10,348 nucleotides of DNA from Campylobacteraceae bacterium (GCA_027022775.1 JALVXO010000134.1:1-10348); one strand, 5' to 3'. Shown: positions 1-6,620, counted from the first letter of the stretch. Notes: generated by a model not told the origin, from the sequence alone. Made by a program: numbers and translations.

Positions 1-292
1 AAAAATTTTTTATGGCAATAAAAAAAAGCAGAACTGTAATAAAAGTTAAACTTAAAGAGAAAAAATAGACCCTGTTTGTCAAATTAATCCATTTTTTAAA
101 AATAAACGGCAAAATTGCACGCATTAGAGGCGCGCTTGTGTAAATTGCCCCAATCTCTACAGGGGTATAATTTAAATCTTTTAAAACTTTTGGCATAAAA
201 ATAATATACACCCCTATCATAGCAAAGTAAAAAAAATAAAAAAGAGCAAGCGTAAAATCTGCTTTTTTAAAAAAATTACTCTTTGTCATCAT
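1..292 (-). CDS. MFS-type membrane transporter, N-terminal part (runs off left edge)
   Basis: Reading leftward from ATG at 292-290 (a second in-frame ATG follows at 289-287), 97 codons stay open to the window edge, so only the N-terminus is visible. It begins MMTKSNFFKKADFTLALFYF and shows a first membrane helix at about residues 14-34, a short loop with MPKVLKDLNYTPVEIGAI, a second helix region with APLMRAILPF, and a third at about 76-94. The pattern of helix, cytoplasmic loop with 'G-I/Y-T' and helix fits the start of a major facilitator superfamily permease, closest in feel to the MFS_1-like/PPP group; the substrate cannot be told. The start overlaps the end of the RDD gene by 14 or 17 bases with no clear Shine-Dalgarno, suggesting translational coupling and membership of the same leftward operon. 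The family call is from pattern recognition on a fragment. Confidence 0.6.
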   Translation of the reverse strand, partial: MMTKSNFFKKADFTLALFYFFYFAMIGVYIIFMPKVLKDLNYTPVEIGAIYTSAPLMRAILPFIFKKWINLTNRVYFFSLSLTFITVLLFFIAIKNF

Positions 293-767
293 AAACCAAT
301 GCGGTATGGAGAATTATATCATGCAAGTTTCTGCCTTTGTAATCAAAAAATATTATCAGCCATCCCCACGCCAAAAGCACTATCTTGGCTAAAACCTGCC
401 GTGCTACAATAAGCTGCGGCATCGGTTTTTTTAAGGTATATAAAGATATCAGCTTTAAATTATAAGCTTTCATGCCCGGCGTCTGCCCTTTAAAAATTAA
501 AAATATGCTCTCTATGGCAATTAGCGCAATTAATATATACAAACCTCCCTGCTGCCAATGTTTTCCATAATCTTCGCGGCCGCTGAAAACCACATAAAAA
601 ACAAAATACATAATCGGCATCAGCAGCATAAAACTGTCTATTAAAACTGCTTTAAAATAATCCATTCTGCCCGCATATTTAATTTTATTTTTCTCTTTTT
701 TTTCTTTTTTTGCAGCGTTTTTGGTTATTCGCCCCTGTTTTGTATCTCTAAATCTCTGTTTTGCCAT
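276..767 (-). CDS. RDD family integral membrane protein
   Basis: A 163-residue protein with a very basic, lysine-rich cytoplasmic N-terminus (residues 1-31) followed by an RDD domain. The family's hallmark residues are visible: R34 in AGRMDYF, D44 in the first helix (AVLIDSF), the GQTPGMK motif at 94-100, R123 in VARQ and D150 in NLHDIILHTALV. Three membrane helices lie at roughly 40-60, 75-93 and 125-143. RDD proteins are small membrane proteins, mostly of unknown function; some have been linked to ion transport. The start is supported by an AAGGGG ribosome binding site that overlaps the stop codon of the upstream gspF-like gene (TAAGGGGATGTTATG; the first in-frame ATG is the one after GTT). 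The gap to gspF is 9 bases and the downstream MFS gene overlaps, so the three form one operon. Confidence 0.85.
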   Translation of the reverse strand: MAKQRFRDTKQGRITKNAAKKEKKEKNKIKYAGRMDYFKAVLIDSFMLLMPIMYFVFYVVFSGREDYGKHWQQGGLYILIALIAIESIFLIFKGQTPGMKAYNLKLISLYTLKKPMPQLIVARQVLAKIVLLAWGWLIIFFDYKGRNLHDIILHTALVYDDKE

Positions 768-776
768 AACATCCCC

Positions 777-1997
777 TTAATGCGAAGCGCCTACACTCAT
801 AGTAAAAATCGGCAGCAGCATAGCAATAACAATTGTTCCTACGACTAAACCGATAAAAAGCATCATAAACGGCTCTAACAGGCTTAAAAGCATTTTTATT
901 CTGTCTCTGTTCTCTTCGGTGTAGAGCTTAGATATACTCTTTAAAACCGACGGCACGCTGCTGCTCTCTTCTCCAAGCGCTAGCGACTGCATAAAGTTTT
1001 TTTTAGGTTTTACCCCTTTTGTGCGGAATAAGGCTACAGAAAGCTTATTTCCTTCTATTACTTTGGCAGCCGCTTTATTAAACAGGTCACGAAGTGCAGA
1101 GTTATTAAATGTTGTTGCTGCCAGCTGCACCGCTTGAGCATAAGATACTCCAGAATCGAGCATTAAAGATAAAATATAACTAAATCTGCCAAGTTCATAA
1201 TTTTGAATAATATTTCCAATTACCGGCATTTTTAAGAGTATGGAATCTATAAGTTTTCTAAAAGATAAAACTTTTGCATAAGATAACTGAAAAATTGCAA
1301 CTATTGCAATTAAAACCAAAAGAGTACCAAGCCAGTGATGGGTAAAAAAATCGCTCATACCCAAAACAAATTTTGTAATTGCCGGAAGTTTCTGTCCTGT
1401 ATCTTTAAAAATTTGGGTAATTTTAGGCACAACAAATGTAATTAAAAATGCAGTCATTCCTATAGCAACCAAAAATATAAAAGCGGGATAAATCATCGCA
1501 TTTGTAGCCTGCTTTTTTACCTCGCCTTGGGAACTGAAAAAATCACCCATTGTTGCAAGCACTTCACCCATTTTACCGCTTTGTCCAGAAACATTAATAC
1601 TTTGCAAAAAGAAATCGGGCAACTCATATACCGATTGCGAACTTAAAGCGGTATAGAGGTTTTTGCCCTCCTCTACCATCTTTTTGACCTCTTCAATAAA
1701 GGCGGCATACTTTTTTTCGTTTTTATGCTGATTGTGCATAAGTTTAAGTGCTGTTACAATTGTCATGCCCGATTCTATGTAACTAGAAAGCTCTTTAGAA
1801 AAAGCACTCATTAAAGCACCACTCATAGGGCGTTTTTTTAGGTTTGACAAAAGGTTTCTGCCTCCGCCCTCTTCTAAACTTTGGTAAAAAATACCCTGTG
1901 ATTTTAAAATCTGTTTAGCTTCATTATAGCTGCCCGCTACTATAACGCCTTTGACTTTTTTGCCCTCTCTTGTAAGCCCTTTATATCTATACTGCAT
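777..1997 (-). CDS. Type II secretion / type IV pilus inner-membrane platform protein (GspF/PilC family)
   Basis: 406 residues, the normal length for the family. Two copies of the T2SSF domain can be seen, about residues 64-188 and 268-390, each with a helical cytoplasmic part that includes the pattern 'L..ll.sG....al' (ELSSYIESGMTIVTAL; LSLMLDSGVSYAQAVQLA). Membrane helices lie at about 170-192 (after MIYPAFIFLVA), 222-240 and 372-396. The N-terminal stretch YRYKGLTREGKKVKGVI is typical of GspF/PilC. The protein sits in the inner membrane and couples the assembly ATPase to pseudopilin or pilin polymerisation. In the second domain the usual GE.SG reads GEESSS. No ATPase or pseudopilin gene lies in the window, so whether it serves secretion, a pilus or DNA uptake is open. 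Start ATG is preceded by TAAGGCAATAA, a weak ribosome site. It is the first gene of the gspF-RDD-MFS operon. Confidence 0.85.
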   Translation of the reverse strand: MQYRYKGLTREGKKVKGVIVAGSYNEAKQILKSQGIFYQSLEEGGGRNLLSNLKKRPMSGALMSAFSKELSSYIESGMTIVTALKLMHNQHKNEKKYAAFIEEVKKMVEEGKNLYTALSSQSVYELPDFFLQSINVSGQSGKMGEVLATMGDFFSSQGEVKKQATNAMIYPAFIFLVAIGMTAFLITFVVPKITQIFKDTGQKLPAITKFVLGMSDFFTHHWLGTLLVLIAIVAIFQLSYAKVLSFRKLIDSILLKMPVIGNIIQNYELGRFSYILSLMLDSGVSYAQAVQLAATTFNNSALRDLFNKAAAKVIEGNKLSVALFRTKGVKPKKNFMQSLALGEESSSVPSVLKSISKLYTEENRDRIKMLLSLLEPFMMLFIGLVVGTIVIAMLLPIFTMSVGASH

Positions 1998-2010
1998 TTA
2001 TTGCCTTATT

Positions 2011-2033
2011 TTTTACATAAATTATATGTAAAA
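2011..2033. promoter_or_regulatory. Inverted repeat over the likely gspF promoter
   Basis: TTTTACATA (2011-2019) and TATGTAAAA (2025-2033) are perfect 9-base inverted arms around 5 bases. On the minus strand a consensus -10 hexamer TATAAT (2026-2021) lies inside the repeat, 24 bases before the gspF start codon. This geometry suits a dimeric regulator binding over the promoter. AT-richness raises the chance of a random palindrome, and the regulator is unknown. Confidence 0.4.
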
Positions 2034-2081
2034 TTTGCTTTATGGAGGCTTTAGCCAAAAGTTTGGGGTAAAAGAGCAGGT

Positions 2082-3149
2082 TTATATACTGCTTGAACTG
2101 TAACTTTGGTTTAATTTTAATTTTATAGCTTTTTTGGCAAATGCCGAAAGATCGCTTTTGCCTTTGCAGTAAATAGAAATTGTGCCGCTTGGGAGCATAA
2201 TATCTGCAATTGTTGCATTGACAATAGGCAGATAGGCTGTTGTTATTTTAAATCCGTTTATTCTGCTTTCGCGGATATTTACAAGTTTTAACCCCTGTTT
2301 TTTAAGACTCTCTATTTTGCCGCCTTGCTGTCCGTTTGTTGTTATTTCAATAATGATTGAGCGGTTGCTGTCTGTATACAGTGCGCTCTCTAACCCTGCC
2401 TCTTGAGGGGCTTTGCATTTTGCCACCTCTTTAAGCTTCCAATTTTCTATATTTTTATTTAAAAAAGAGGCAAGCTCCTGAGCAGCCTCTATTTTTTGTC
2501 CGCAGCACACTTTTGTAAAACAGTTTTTAATATTTTCAGAAAGAACTTTTTCTTCTTTTTCATTTAATTCTGTATCGATGGCAAAAAGTTTTTTAGGAAG
2601 AGGTTTCTCTTCATAAGAGATCAATTGTAAATCACGGCTGCCAAGCAGAACGTAACCGTTGCCCATATTGAAAATATCTGCATTTTTCTGCTTGTTGTTT
2701 GGCAATATTTTCTTTAAAGCTTCTATTACAGAAAGCACAGCTGAAACTATTTTAGGGTCTTTGCTTACAAACACATCTTCGGTTCTGTTATTTTCTAAAT
2801 ATTGTATTGTCCATTTTTCGGCATCAAAACCGGCAATTTTAAGATTTTGTTCTTTTTTTATCACTTTATATTTTATATCATTAGAAACTTCTGTTTTTAC
2901 CGGTTCTGAAAGCTCATCTGAAATTTCCAAAATCTGTTCAATTCCATTATCGTTAAAACTGATATACTTTTTACCGTCAGAAATTATAAGTTTTTCAACT
3001 GTATTGCCGCTCTGTTTTATTGTAAAAAGCACATTTTCTTTATCTTTAAAATCCACTTTTTGCGTAATAATATTGCTTATTTTGTAAGTTAAACTAAAAT
3101 CTGCTAAAGCGCTGGCAATAAATATTACTAAAAAAGCAATATATCTCAT
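2082..3149 (-). CDS. Exported protein of unknown function
   Basis: 355 residues. The N-terminus MRYIAFLVIFIASALA-DF is a good Sec signal peptide with cleavage expected after Ala16, so the mature protein is periplasmic or outer-membrane associated. Residues 17-190 are rich in alternating beta-type segments (FSLTYKISNIITQKVDFKD, KLIISDGKKYISF, KIAGFDAEKWTIQYL), faintly like DUF4412-type periplasmic domains, but I do not recognise it with confidence. The C-terminal half holds five cysteines (210, 215, 216, 245, 328), including a CFTKVCC cluster, plausibly disulfide-bonded, and ends in a serine-rich tail SYSSSSI. The start has a TAAGG site 7 bases upstream and an extended -10 promoter at 3179-3187. 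It lies 84 bases upstream of gspF, but that gene appears to have its own promoter, so any link to pilus or secretion work is only positional. Confidence 0.7.
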   Translation of the reverse strand: MRYIAFLVIFIASALADFSLTYKISNIITQKVDFKDKENVLFTIKQSGNTVEKLIISDGKKYISFNDNGIEQILEISDELSEPVKTEVSNDIKYKVIKKEQNLKIAGFDAEKWTIQYLENNRTEDVFVSKDPKIVSAVLSVIEALKKILPNNKQKNADIFNMGNGYVLLGSRDLQLISYEEKPLPKKLFAIDTELNEKEEKVLSENIKNCFTKVCCGQKIEAAQELASFLNKNIENWKLKEVAKCKAPQEAGLESALYTDSNRSIIIEITTNGQQGGKIESLKKQGLKLVNIRESRINGFKITTAYLPIVNATIADIMLPSGTISIYCKGKSDLSAFAKKAIKLKLNQSYSSSSI

Positions 3150-3178
3150 AAAAATACCTTACTAATATTGTTTCGGTT

Positions 3179-3187
3179 ATTATACCA
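3179..3187 (-). promoter_or_regulatory. Extended -10 promoter of the exported-protein gene
   Basis: On the minus strand the sequence reads TGGTATAAT, a perfect extended -10 element, 29 bases before the ATG at 3149. No -35 hexamer is recognisable, as is common in Campylobacterota sigma-70 promoters. The same TGGTAWAAT box appears before two other genes in this window. Confidence 0.55.
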
Positions 3188-3282
3188 TTTTTATATGTCT
3201 ATTTAATGTTTTTAGTGCATAAAATACCGGCATTTATTTATTATAAACTTAAAGTACGCCAAATAATGGCAAAATAGAAATT

Positions 3283-3660
3283 TTAAAAAATTTTATTTTT
3301 ATGTTTCTCTTTATTATACTTTGTTCTGTTTTTCATCTTTTGCAATCTATTTAAGTTGGTCAGCTCCTGATTTTTTATACTATTATAACTGTTTTCATCA
3401 AAATTATCATTGATTACTGTCAATTTATAAAGTTCATCTATATACTCTTTGGTTTTTTTTAAATATTCGCTGTTTAACCTAATATCGCTAAATTTTTCTA
3501 TCTCTTTTTTTAATTCAATAAAACGGATTTTATAATTTTTAAGTGTAGAATTTTTATCGCGAAAAAGTTTAAAGAGGTTTTTAGTACACTTTTCCAAAGC
3601 GCCGATATATTTTTGGCGCTTATATTTTTCTATCTGTTTAGGAGTATACTTTTTACTCAT
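3283..3660 (-). CDS. Small lysine-rich helical protein of unknown function
   Basis: 125 residues, of which 27 are lysine; strongly basic, with no signal peptide and no membrane segment, and predicted almost entirely helical (for example KTKEYIDELYKL and NRLQKMKNRTKYNKEKHKNK). I do not recognise a family. Its ATG (3660-3658) lies inside the last codons of the L,D-transpeptidase gene (AATGAGTAA), an 8-base overlap in another frame, and no ribosome site is close by (an AGGAA lies too far upstream), which points to translational coupling to the transpeptidase. The base composition is more AT-rich than the neighbours and codons are biased to AAA/AAT/TTT. It could be a nucleic-acid-binding or scaffold-like protein, but nothing in the sequence decides this. 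No strong terminator follows. Confidence 0.6.
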   Translation of the reverse strand: MSKKYTPKQIEKYKRQKYIGALEKCTKNLFKLFRDKNSTLKNYKIRFIELKKEIEKFSDIRLNSEYLKKTKEYIDELYKLTVINDNFDENSYNSIKNQELTNLNRLQKMKNRTKYNKEKHKNKIF

Positions 3661-4228
3661 TTATAATTATAGGGGTTCCTACCCTTACACTTCCCCAAAG
3701 CCAGTCTAAATCGCTGTTTGTCAACGCTATGCATCCGTTTGTCCAGTCATGGGAGAGCGTATAGCTATCCCCATGTCCGTCTGCATTCCAGTGCGGCTGC
3801 CCATGTATAGTAATCTGGCTGCCCGGATCAACACCCAGCTTTGCTGCACGCGCTCTGTCTTCGGCGTTAGGGTATGATATTGTCATAGCTCTGTATTTTA
3901 TAGGATGGCATCTTTTATCTAATATTACATATCTTCCAACAGGTGTTCTTAAATCTCCTCTTCTTACTTTTCTGCCAGGATTGGAGCCTAAAGATACCGG
4001 AAAGCTTTTTATAACTTTGCCGTCTTTATAAACATACATTCTGTGTTCGCTTTTGTTAACAACAATTTTATCCGCTGCACGCGAAGGATCAAAAACGGCA
4101 TCAGGCTTATTTTGGCAATCTTCAGGAGTATAATATCCGCCGGTAACTCCTGTGGGAATAGAAGGGGCACAGCCGCTTATTAAAAAAACTGCAATAGCTG
4201 CAAAAATTAGAATAAAAATCTTTTTCAT
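3653..4228 (-). CDS. L,D-transpeptidase (YkuD/ErfK family) lipoprotein
   Basis: Counted from the ATG at 4228-4226 the protein has 191 residues. An in-frame TTG at 4237 would add three residues, but the AGAGG ribosome site at 4242-4238 lies 9 bases before the ATG and almost on top of the TTG, so the ATG is preferred. The N-terminus is a lipoprotein signal with lipobox LISGC (Cys20), so the enzyme is anchored in the periplasmic face of a membrane. The YkuD domain spans about 52-188: DKIVVNKSEHRMYVYKDGKV at its start, TPVGRY, the conserved IHGQ histidine (His142) and the active-site SHDWTNGCIALTN with Cys166. This family crosslinks peptidoglycan through 3-3 bonds or attaches lipoproteins to it, and can also shape cells or modify stem peptides. 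Catalytic His and Cys are intact. Downstream, the small lysine-rich gene overlaps it. Confidence 0.9.
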   Translation of the reverse strand: MKKIFILIFAAIAVFLISGCAPSIPTGVTGGYYTPEDCQNKPDAVFDPSRAADKIVVNKSEHRMYVYKDGKVIKSFPVSLGSNPGRKVRRGDLRTPVGRYVILDKRCHPIKYRAMTISYPNAEDRARAAKLGVDPGSQITIHGQPHWNADGHGDSYTLSHDWTNGCIALTNSDLDWLWGSVRVGTPIIINE

Positions 4229-4258
4229 TATCAGCAACCTCTAAAAAATGTTTCTGTT

Positions 4259-4267
4259 ATTTTACCA
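4259..4267 (-). promoter_or_regulatory. Extended -10 promoter of the L,D-transpeptidase gene
   Basis: Reads TGGTAAAAT on the minus strand, 30 bases upstream of the preferred ATG. It matches the boxes at 3179-3187 and 7947-7955. No -35 hexamer is evident. Confidence 0.5.
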
Positions 4268-4315
4268 AAAGTGAGTTAAAACAAAATGGATTTATGCAAA
4301 AATTCAAAATAAATT

Positions 4316-4346
4316 TTAAAAGAATAGTGCGCATATACGCACTATT
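4316..4346 (-). terminator. Intrinsic terminator downstream of tpx
   Basis: On the minus strand AATAGTGCG (4346-4338), loop TATATG and CGCACTATT (4331-4323) form a perfect 9-base-pair stem, followed by CTTTT. It lies about 95 bases after the tpx stop codon and before the transpeptidase promoter, exactly where a tpx terminator is expected. Confidence 0.65.
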
Positions 4347-4361
4347 ACAAGGAGAAGACTA

Positions 4362-4432
4362 CCGTGCAACCCTAAACTTAATATCAGGAGATTTATTTCA
4401 GGAAAGGAAGGATTTTATTCAGAGTTGCACGG
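4362..4432. repeat. Long-range inverted repeat in the tpx 3' region with C/U-rich loop
   Basis: CCGTGCAAC (4362-4370) and GTTGCACGG (4424-4432) are perfect 9-base inverted arms enclosing 53 bases. In the tpx transcript (minus strand) the loop holds CCTTCCTTTCC and CTCCTG, and CTTCTCCTTG follows the stem, that is, three anti-Shine-Dalgarno-like stretches just before the terminator. On the plus strand the same places read as repeated GGA motifs (AAGGAG, CAGGAG, AGGAAAGGAAGG). The right arm lies 8 bases from the tpx stop codon. It could be a structured 3' UTR, a 3'-derived small RNA or a dispersed repeat. Confidence 0.5.
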
Positions 4433-4439
4433 CGGCAGA

Positions 4440-4961
4440 TTACGCGCTTGCTGCCGCTTTTGCCGCTTCTATAGCCTCTTCGTAATTTGGCTCTTGAGTA
4501 ATTTCTGGCACAACTTGCTTATAAGTCACTTTGCCGTCTTTTCCAATTACAAAAATAACTCTTGCCAATACACCTGCTAAAGGACCGTCTGCTAAAAGCA
4601 CACCGTAGGCATTTCCAAAATCTTTATTTCTAAAATCAGAACATACTTTTATGTTATCAATACCCGCTGCACCGCACCATCTTGCCGCTGCAAAAGGCAA
4701 ATCCATAGAAACTGTAATAACCTCAACACCTTCAAGCGCTGCAGCTTCTTGATTGAATCTTCTTGTCTCTGCATCGCAAACTGGAGTATCCAAAGAAGGA
4801 ACTACACTTACTAGCTGAACTTTGCCTTCTCCGCCAATTTGCTCATCTTGAAGCATAGGATTGCAGTTTACTACTGTAACTACCGGAGCTGTATCTCCTA
4901 CATTTACCTCATTGCCTGCTAAATTGCATACCGTGTCGTTTTTAAATGTAACTGTTGCCAT
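4440..4961 (-). CDS. tpx: Thiol peroxidase (atypical 2-Cys peroxiredoxin)
   Basis: 173 residues, close to the usual 165-175. The protein reduces hydrogen peroxide and organic peroxides using thioredoxin as electron donor. The peroxidatic cysteine is Cys62 in PSLDTPVCDAETRRFN with the family Thr/Ser just before it, and the resolving cysteine is Cys96 in AARWCGAAGI; the spacing of 34 matches the known intramolecular disulfide of Tpx. The arginine of the active site is Arg134 in LARVIFVIGKDGKV. Cys12, Cys33 and Cys107 are additional. The C-terminus is an Ala/Lys-rich helix. The start is supported by an AAGGA site 7 bases upstream. A plausible -10 (TATACT, 4998-4993 on the minus strand) lies 32 bases before the ATG. 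The gene appears monocistronic: its own terminator follows at 4346-4316 after a structured 3' UTR. Confidence 0.95.
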   Translation of the reverse strand: MATVTFKNDTVCNLAGNEVNVGDTAPVVTVVNCNPMLQDEQIGGEGKVQLVSVVPSLDTPVCDAETRRFNQEAAALEGVEVITVSMDLPFAAARWCGAAGIDNIKVCSDFRNKDFGNAYGVLLADGPLAGVLARVIFVIGKDGKVTYKQVVPEITQEPNYEEAIEAAKAAASA

Positions 4962-5103
4962 GTTTAATCCTTTTTTTAATTTATTTAAGGGAAGTATATC
5001 TAAATCGGATAAATTTTGTCTTATATAACAGTAAAGAAAGGGTATTTTTATCCTATTTTTTTAAAAAATAGAGTTTTTGTGAAGATATGTTACATCTATA
5101 TAG

Positions 5104-5119
5104 TGCGGCAAAAGCCGCA
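5104..5119 (-). terminator. GC hairpin after ccoG (possible weak terminator)
   Basis: On the minus strand TGCGGC, loop TTTT and GCCGCA make a 6-base-pair GC-rich stem starting 9 bases after the ccoG stop. No T-run follows (the sequence continues CTATATAG), so it may stabilise the 3' end or act with Rho rather than terminate alone. Confidence 0.35.
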
Positions 5120-5127
5120 AAGAGAGT

Positions 5128-6555
5128 CTATTTACCCTTAAACTGTTCTATATGGGCTTTTGTAGGATACATAAATTTAATTGTTCTGTAGATATTGATA
5201 TTCTTTTTATCATCTATTGCAAATGCGTTTACAACTACAGGAATTGGTGTATCTTGTTTAATATCTTTTAAAAGAGGTTTTTTGCTTCTTAAAATAATAA
5301 CTTTCTTTCTTTTGCTCCGTGCAGCAATTTCAAACGGCTCTTTAGGGCGTACAATTTCTATATCTTTATTGTCAATTGCAATACTGTAAGTGTGCTTTTT
5401 GGTATCGGTATTTTGGAACAGAGTAATGTAACTATGTTCAACTCTGCCATCTTCTAGAACTTTATAAACCCTTTTATCCGGCTCAATATTCATAAGCATT
5501 CCCTCTTTTTTGCTGCCCATTACAAAAAGCATTGTAATAACACCGGCTAAAACCGCCATATATCCTAAAATTTTAGGTCTAAACAGCCTTGTTTTACCCT
5601 CATGCTTAACAGTTTCTCTTTCGCTAGACCACTGAACAAGGCTAGGTTTGCCAAGTTTGCCCATAACAACGGTACAGGCATCAACACACTCTAAACAGTT
5701 AATACACTCAAGCTGCAGCCCTTTTCTAATATCGATATGGGTCGGGCAGACACGCACGCAGCTCTCACAAAAGGTACACTCGGCATTTGGATTCTTTTCC
5801 AAAAGCTCTTTTTGGCTGTTAACCACTTTGCGGCGCTCTTCGCCATGACCTTCATAAATGTTTCCGCCGCGGATTGGGTCATATACAGTTAAAAGCGTAT
5901 CTTCATCAAACAGCACCGACTGAACACGGCTGTATGGACAGATATAGATACAGAAATTCTCTTTGATAAATACAATATCTGCAATTAAAAAGCCTGCAAC
6001 CCCTACAACAAAGCCTATCATAACAGGGTGGTTGCCAGGGTCTGCCAGATATTTAAAGAAATCTTCAGGCGGAACAAAATACCACATAAAATCTGCTGCG
6101 GCAATAAATGCCAAAACCGACCAGATCAAAATCGCGATAACCCTTTTTACAGCGTTTCCATTTTTGCTCCAGTCGGGCTCTTTTTGCTTATTTTTAATGC
6201 TTTTTCTGATTTTAAGCAGTTTTGTTTCGATTAAATCCCTGTAAATTACCCTAAAAATTGTCTGCGGACACGCCCACCCGCACCATGCACGCCCTGCAAA
6301 CGCAGTAAGCGCAAAAATACCGATAAACAGAATCATAAGCAAAAACGGCATAATATAAAGCTCTTGCATATCAAAACGCACAAAGAAGAAGTGCAGCTGT
6401 TTATGGTCAAAGTTTAACAGGAAGAAGTGGTTCCCGTTTACTTTAATCCACGGCAGTACAAGAGCGATTATTGTTGCCGCAACATACCCCCAATACCGTT
6501 TAATATGGTAAGGGACCCAGCCCTTTAAGTAATCTGTTTTTGCCTCTTTTCCCAT
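5128..6555 (-). CDS. ccoG: Cytochrome c oxidase accessory protein CcoG (FixG/RdxA), polyferredoxin with copper-handling role
   Basis: 475 residues, full length. CcoG is a membrane-bound iron-sulfur protein needed for maturation of cbb3-type cytochrome oxidase; in Rhodobacter it reduces copper for delivery to the oxidase. Membrane helices lie near 22-40, 68-87, 137-158, 177-197 and 328-346. The first CxxxC pair is in GRAWCGWACPQT (Cys92, Cys96) and the second in FCIYICPYSRVQS (Cys202, Cys206). Two ferredoxin-type clusters follow: C260-C263-C266-C270-P, and C284-C287-C290-C294, the latter with Thr in place of Pro, as is usual in this family. DPIRG at 226-230 is also conserved. Residues 350-470 form the C-terminal Ig-like FixG domain. 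Start: AAGGAA 7 bases upstream of the ATG. No ccoNOP genes are in the window, so this copy stands alone between tpx and moaC. A large palindrome (6578-6614) covers its probable promoter. Confidence 0.95.
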   Translation of the reverse strand: MGKEAKTDYLKGWVPYHIKRYWGYVAATIIALVLPWIKVNGNHFFLLNFDHKQLHFFFVRFDMQELYIMPFLLMILFIGIFALTAFAGRAWCGWACPQTIFRVIYRDLIETKLLKIRKSIKNKQKEPDWSKNGNAVKRVIAILIWSVLAFIAAADFMWYFVPPEDFFKYLADPGNHPVMIGFVVGVAGFLIADIVFIKENFCIYICPYSRVQSVLFDEDTLLTVYDPIRGGNIYEGHGEERRKVVNSQKELLEKNPNAECTFCESCVRVCPTHIDIRKGLQLECINCLECVDACTVVMGKLGKPSLVQWSSERETVKHEGKTRLFRPKILGYMAVLAGVITMLFVMGSKKEGMLMNIEPDKRVYKVLEDGRVEHSYITLFQNTDTKKHTYSIAIDNKDIEIVRPKEPFEIAARSKRKKVIILRSKKPLLKDIKQDTPIPVVVNAFAIDDKKNINIYRTIKFMYPTKAHIEQFKGK

Positions 6556-6577
6556 TTTAATTCCTTCATATTGAGAT

Positions 6578-6614
6578 ATAAGCTTGAACTTATTTTTATA
6601 TAAGTTCAGCTTAT
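6578..6614. promoter_or_regulatory. Large palindrome upstream of ccoG
   Basis: ATAAGCTTGAACTTAT (6578-6593) and ATAAGTTCAGCTTAT (6600-6614) are complementary over 15 pairs with one bulged T, around a 6-base AT loop. Each arm is also a palindrome by itself (ATAAG...CTTAT), so the element looks like two adjacent dimer sites. On the minus strand an AT-rich TATATAAA between the two arms could be the ccoG -10. An operator over the ccoG promoter is the simplest reading; a bidirectional RNA hairpin is the alternative. Confidence 0.5.
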
Positions 6615-6620
6615 GTTACC

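Noticed and set aside
2659..3087. A 142-codon plus-strand frame opposite the exported protein
   Set aside because: It is the antisense shadow of a gene with signal peptide, promoter and ribosome site; its serine/phenylalanine-rich product is typical of shadows of lysine/glutamate-rich genes.
4362..4460. Possible signal recognition particle RNA on the plus strand, because of the GGAAAGGAAGG stretch near a long stem
   Set aside because: The bacterial SRP core needs a GGAA tetraloop flanked by paired bases and an opposing CAGG/AGCA internal loop. Here the bases around the GGAA do not pair and AGCA is missing.
4294..4485. A 63-codon open frame on the plus strand, antisense to the end of tpx
   Set aside because: It has no ribosome site, runs through the tpx terminator hairpin and the inverted repeat, and its C-terminal half is the antisense of the alanine-rich tpx end. 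It is better explained as RNA structure plus shadow coding.
5053..5071. Perfect AT palindrome CTATTTTTT-T-AAAAAATAG between tpx and ccoG
   Set aside because: It consists mostly of a T-run facing an A-run in AT-rich intergenic DNA, so chance is likely; I could not tie it to a promoter or terminator with confidence.
5963..6244. Plus-strand open frames opposite ccoG
   Set aside because: They lie wholly antisense to a conserved, intact ccoG and have no ribosome sites.
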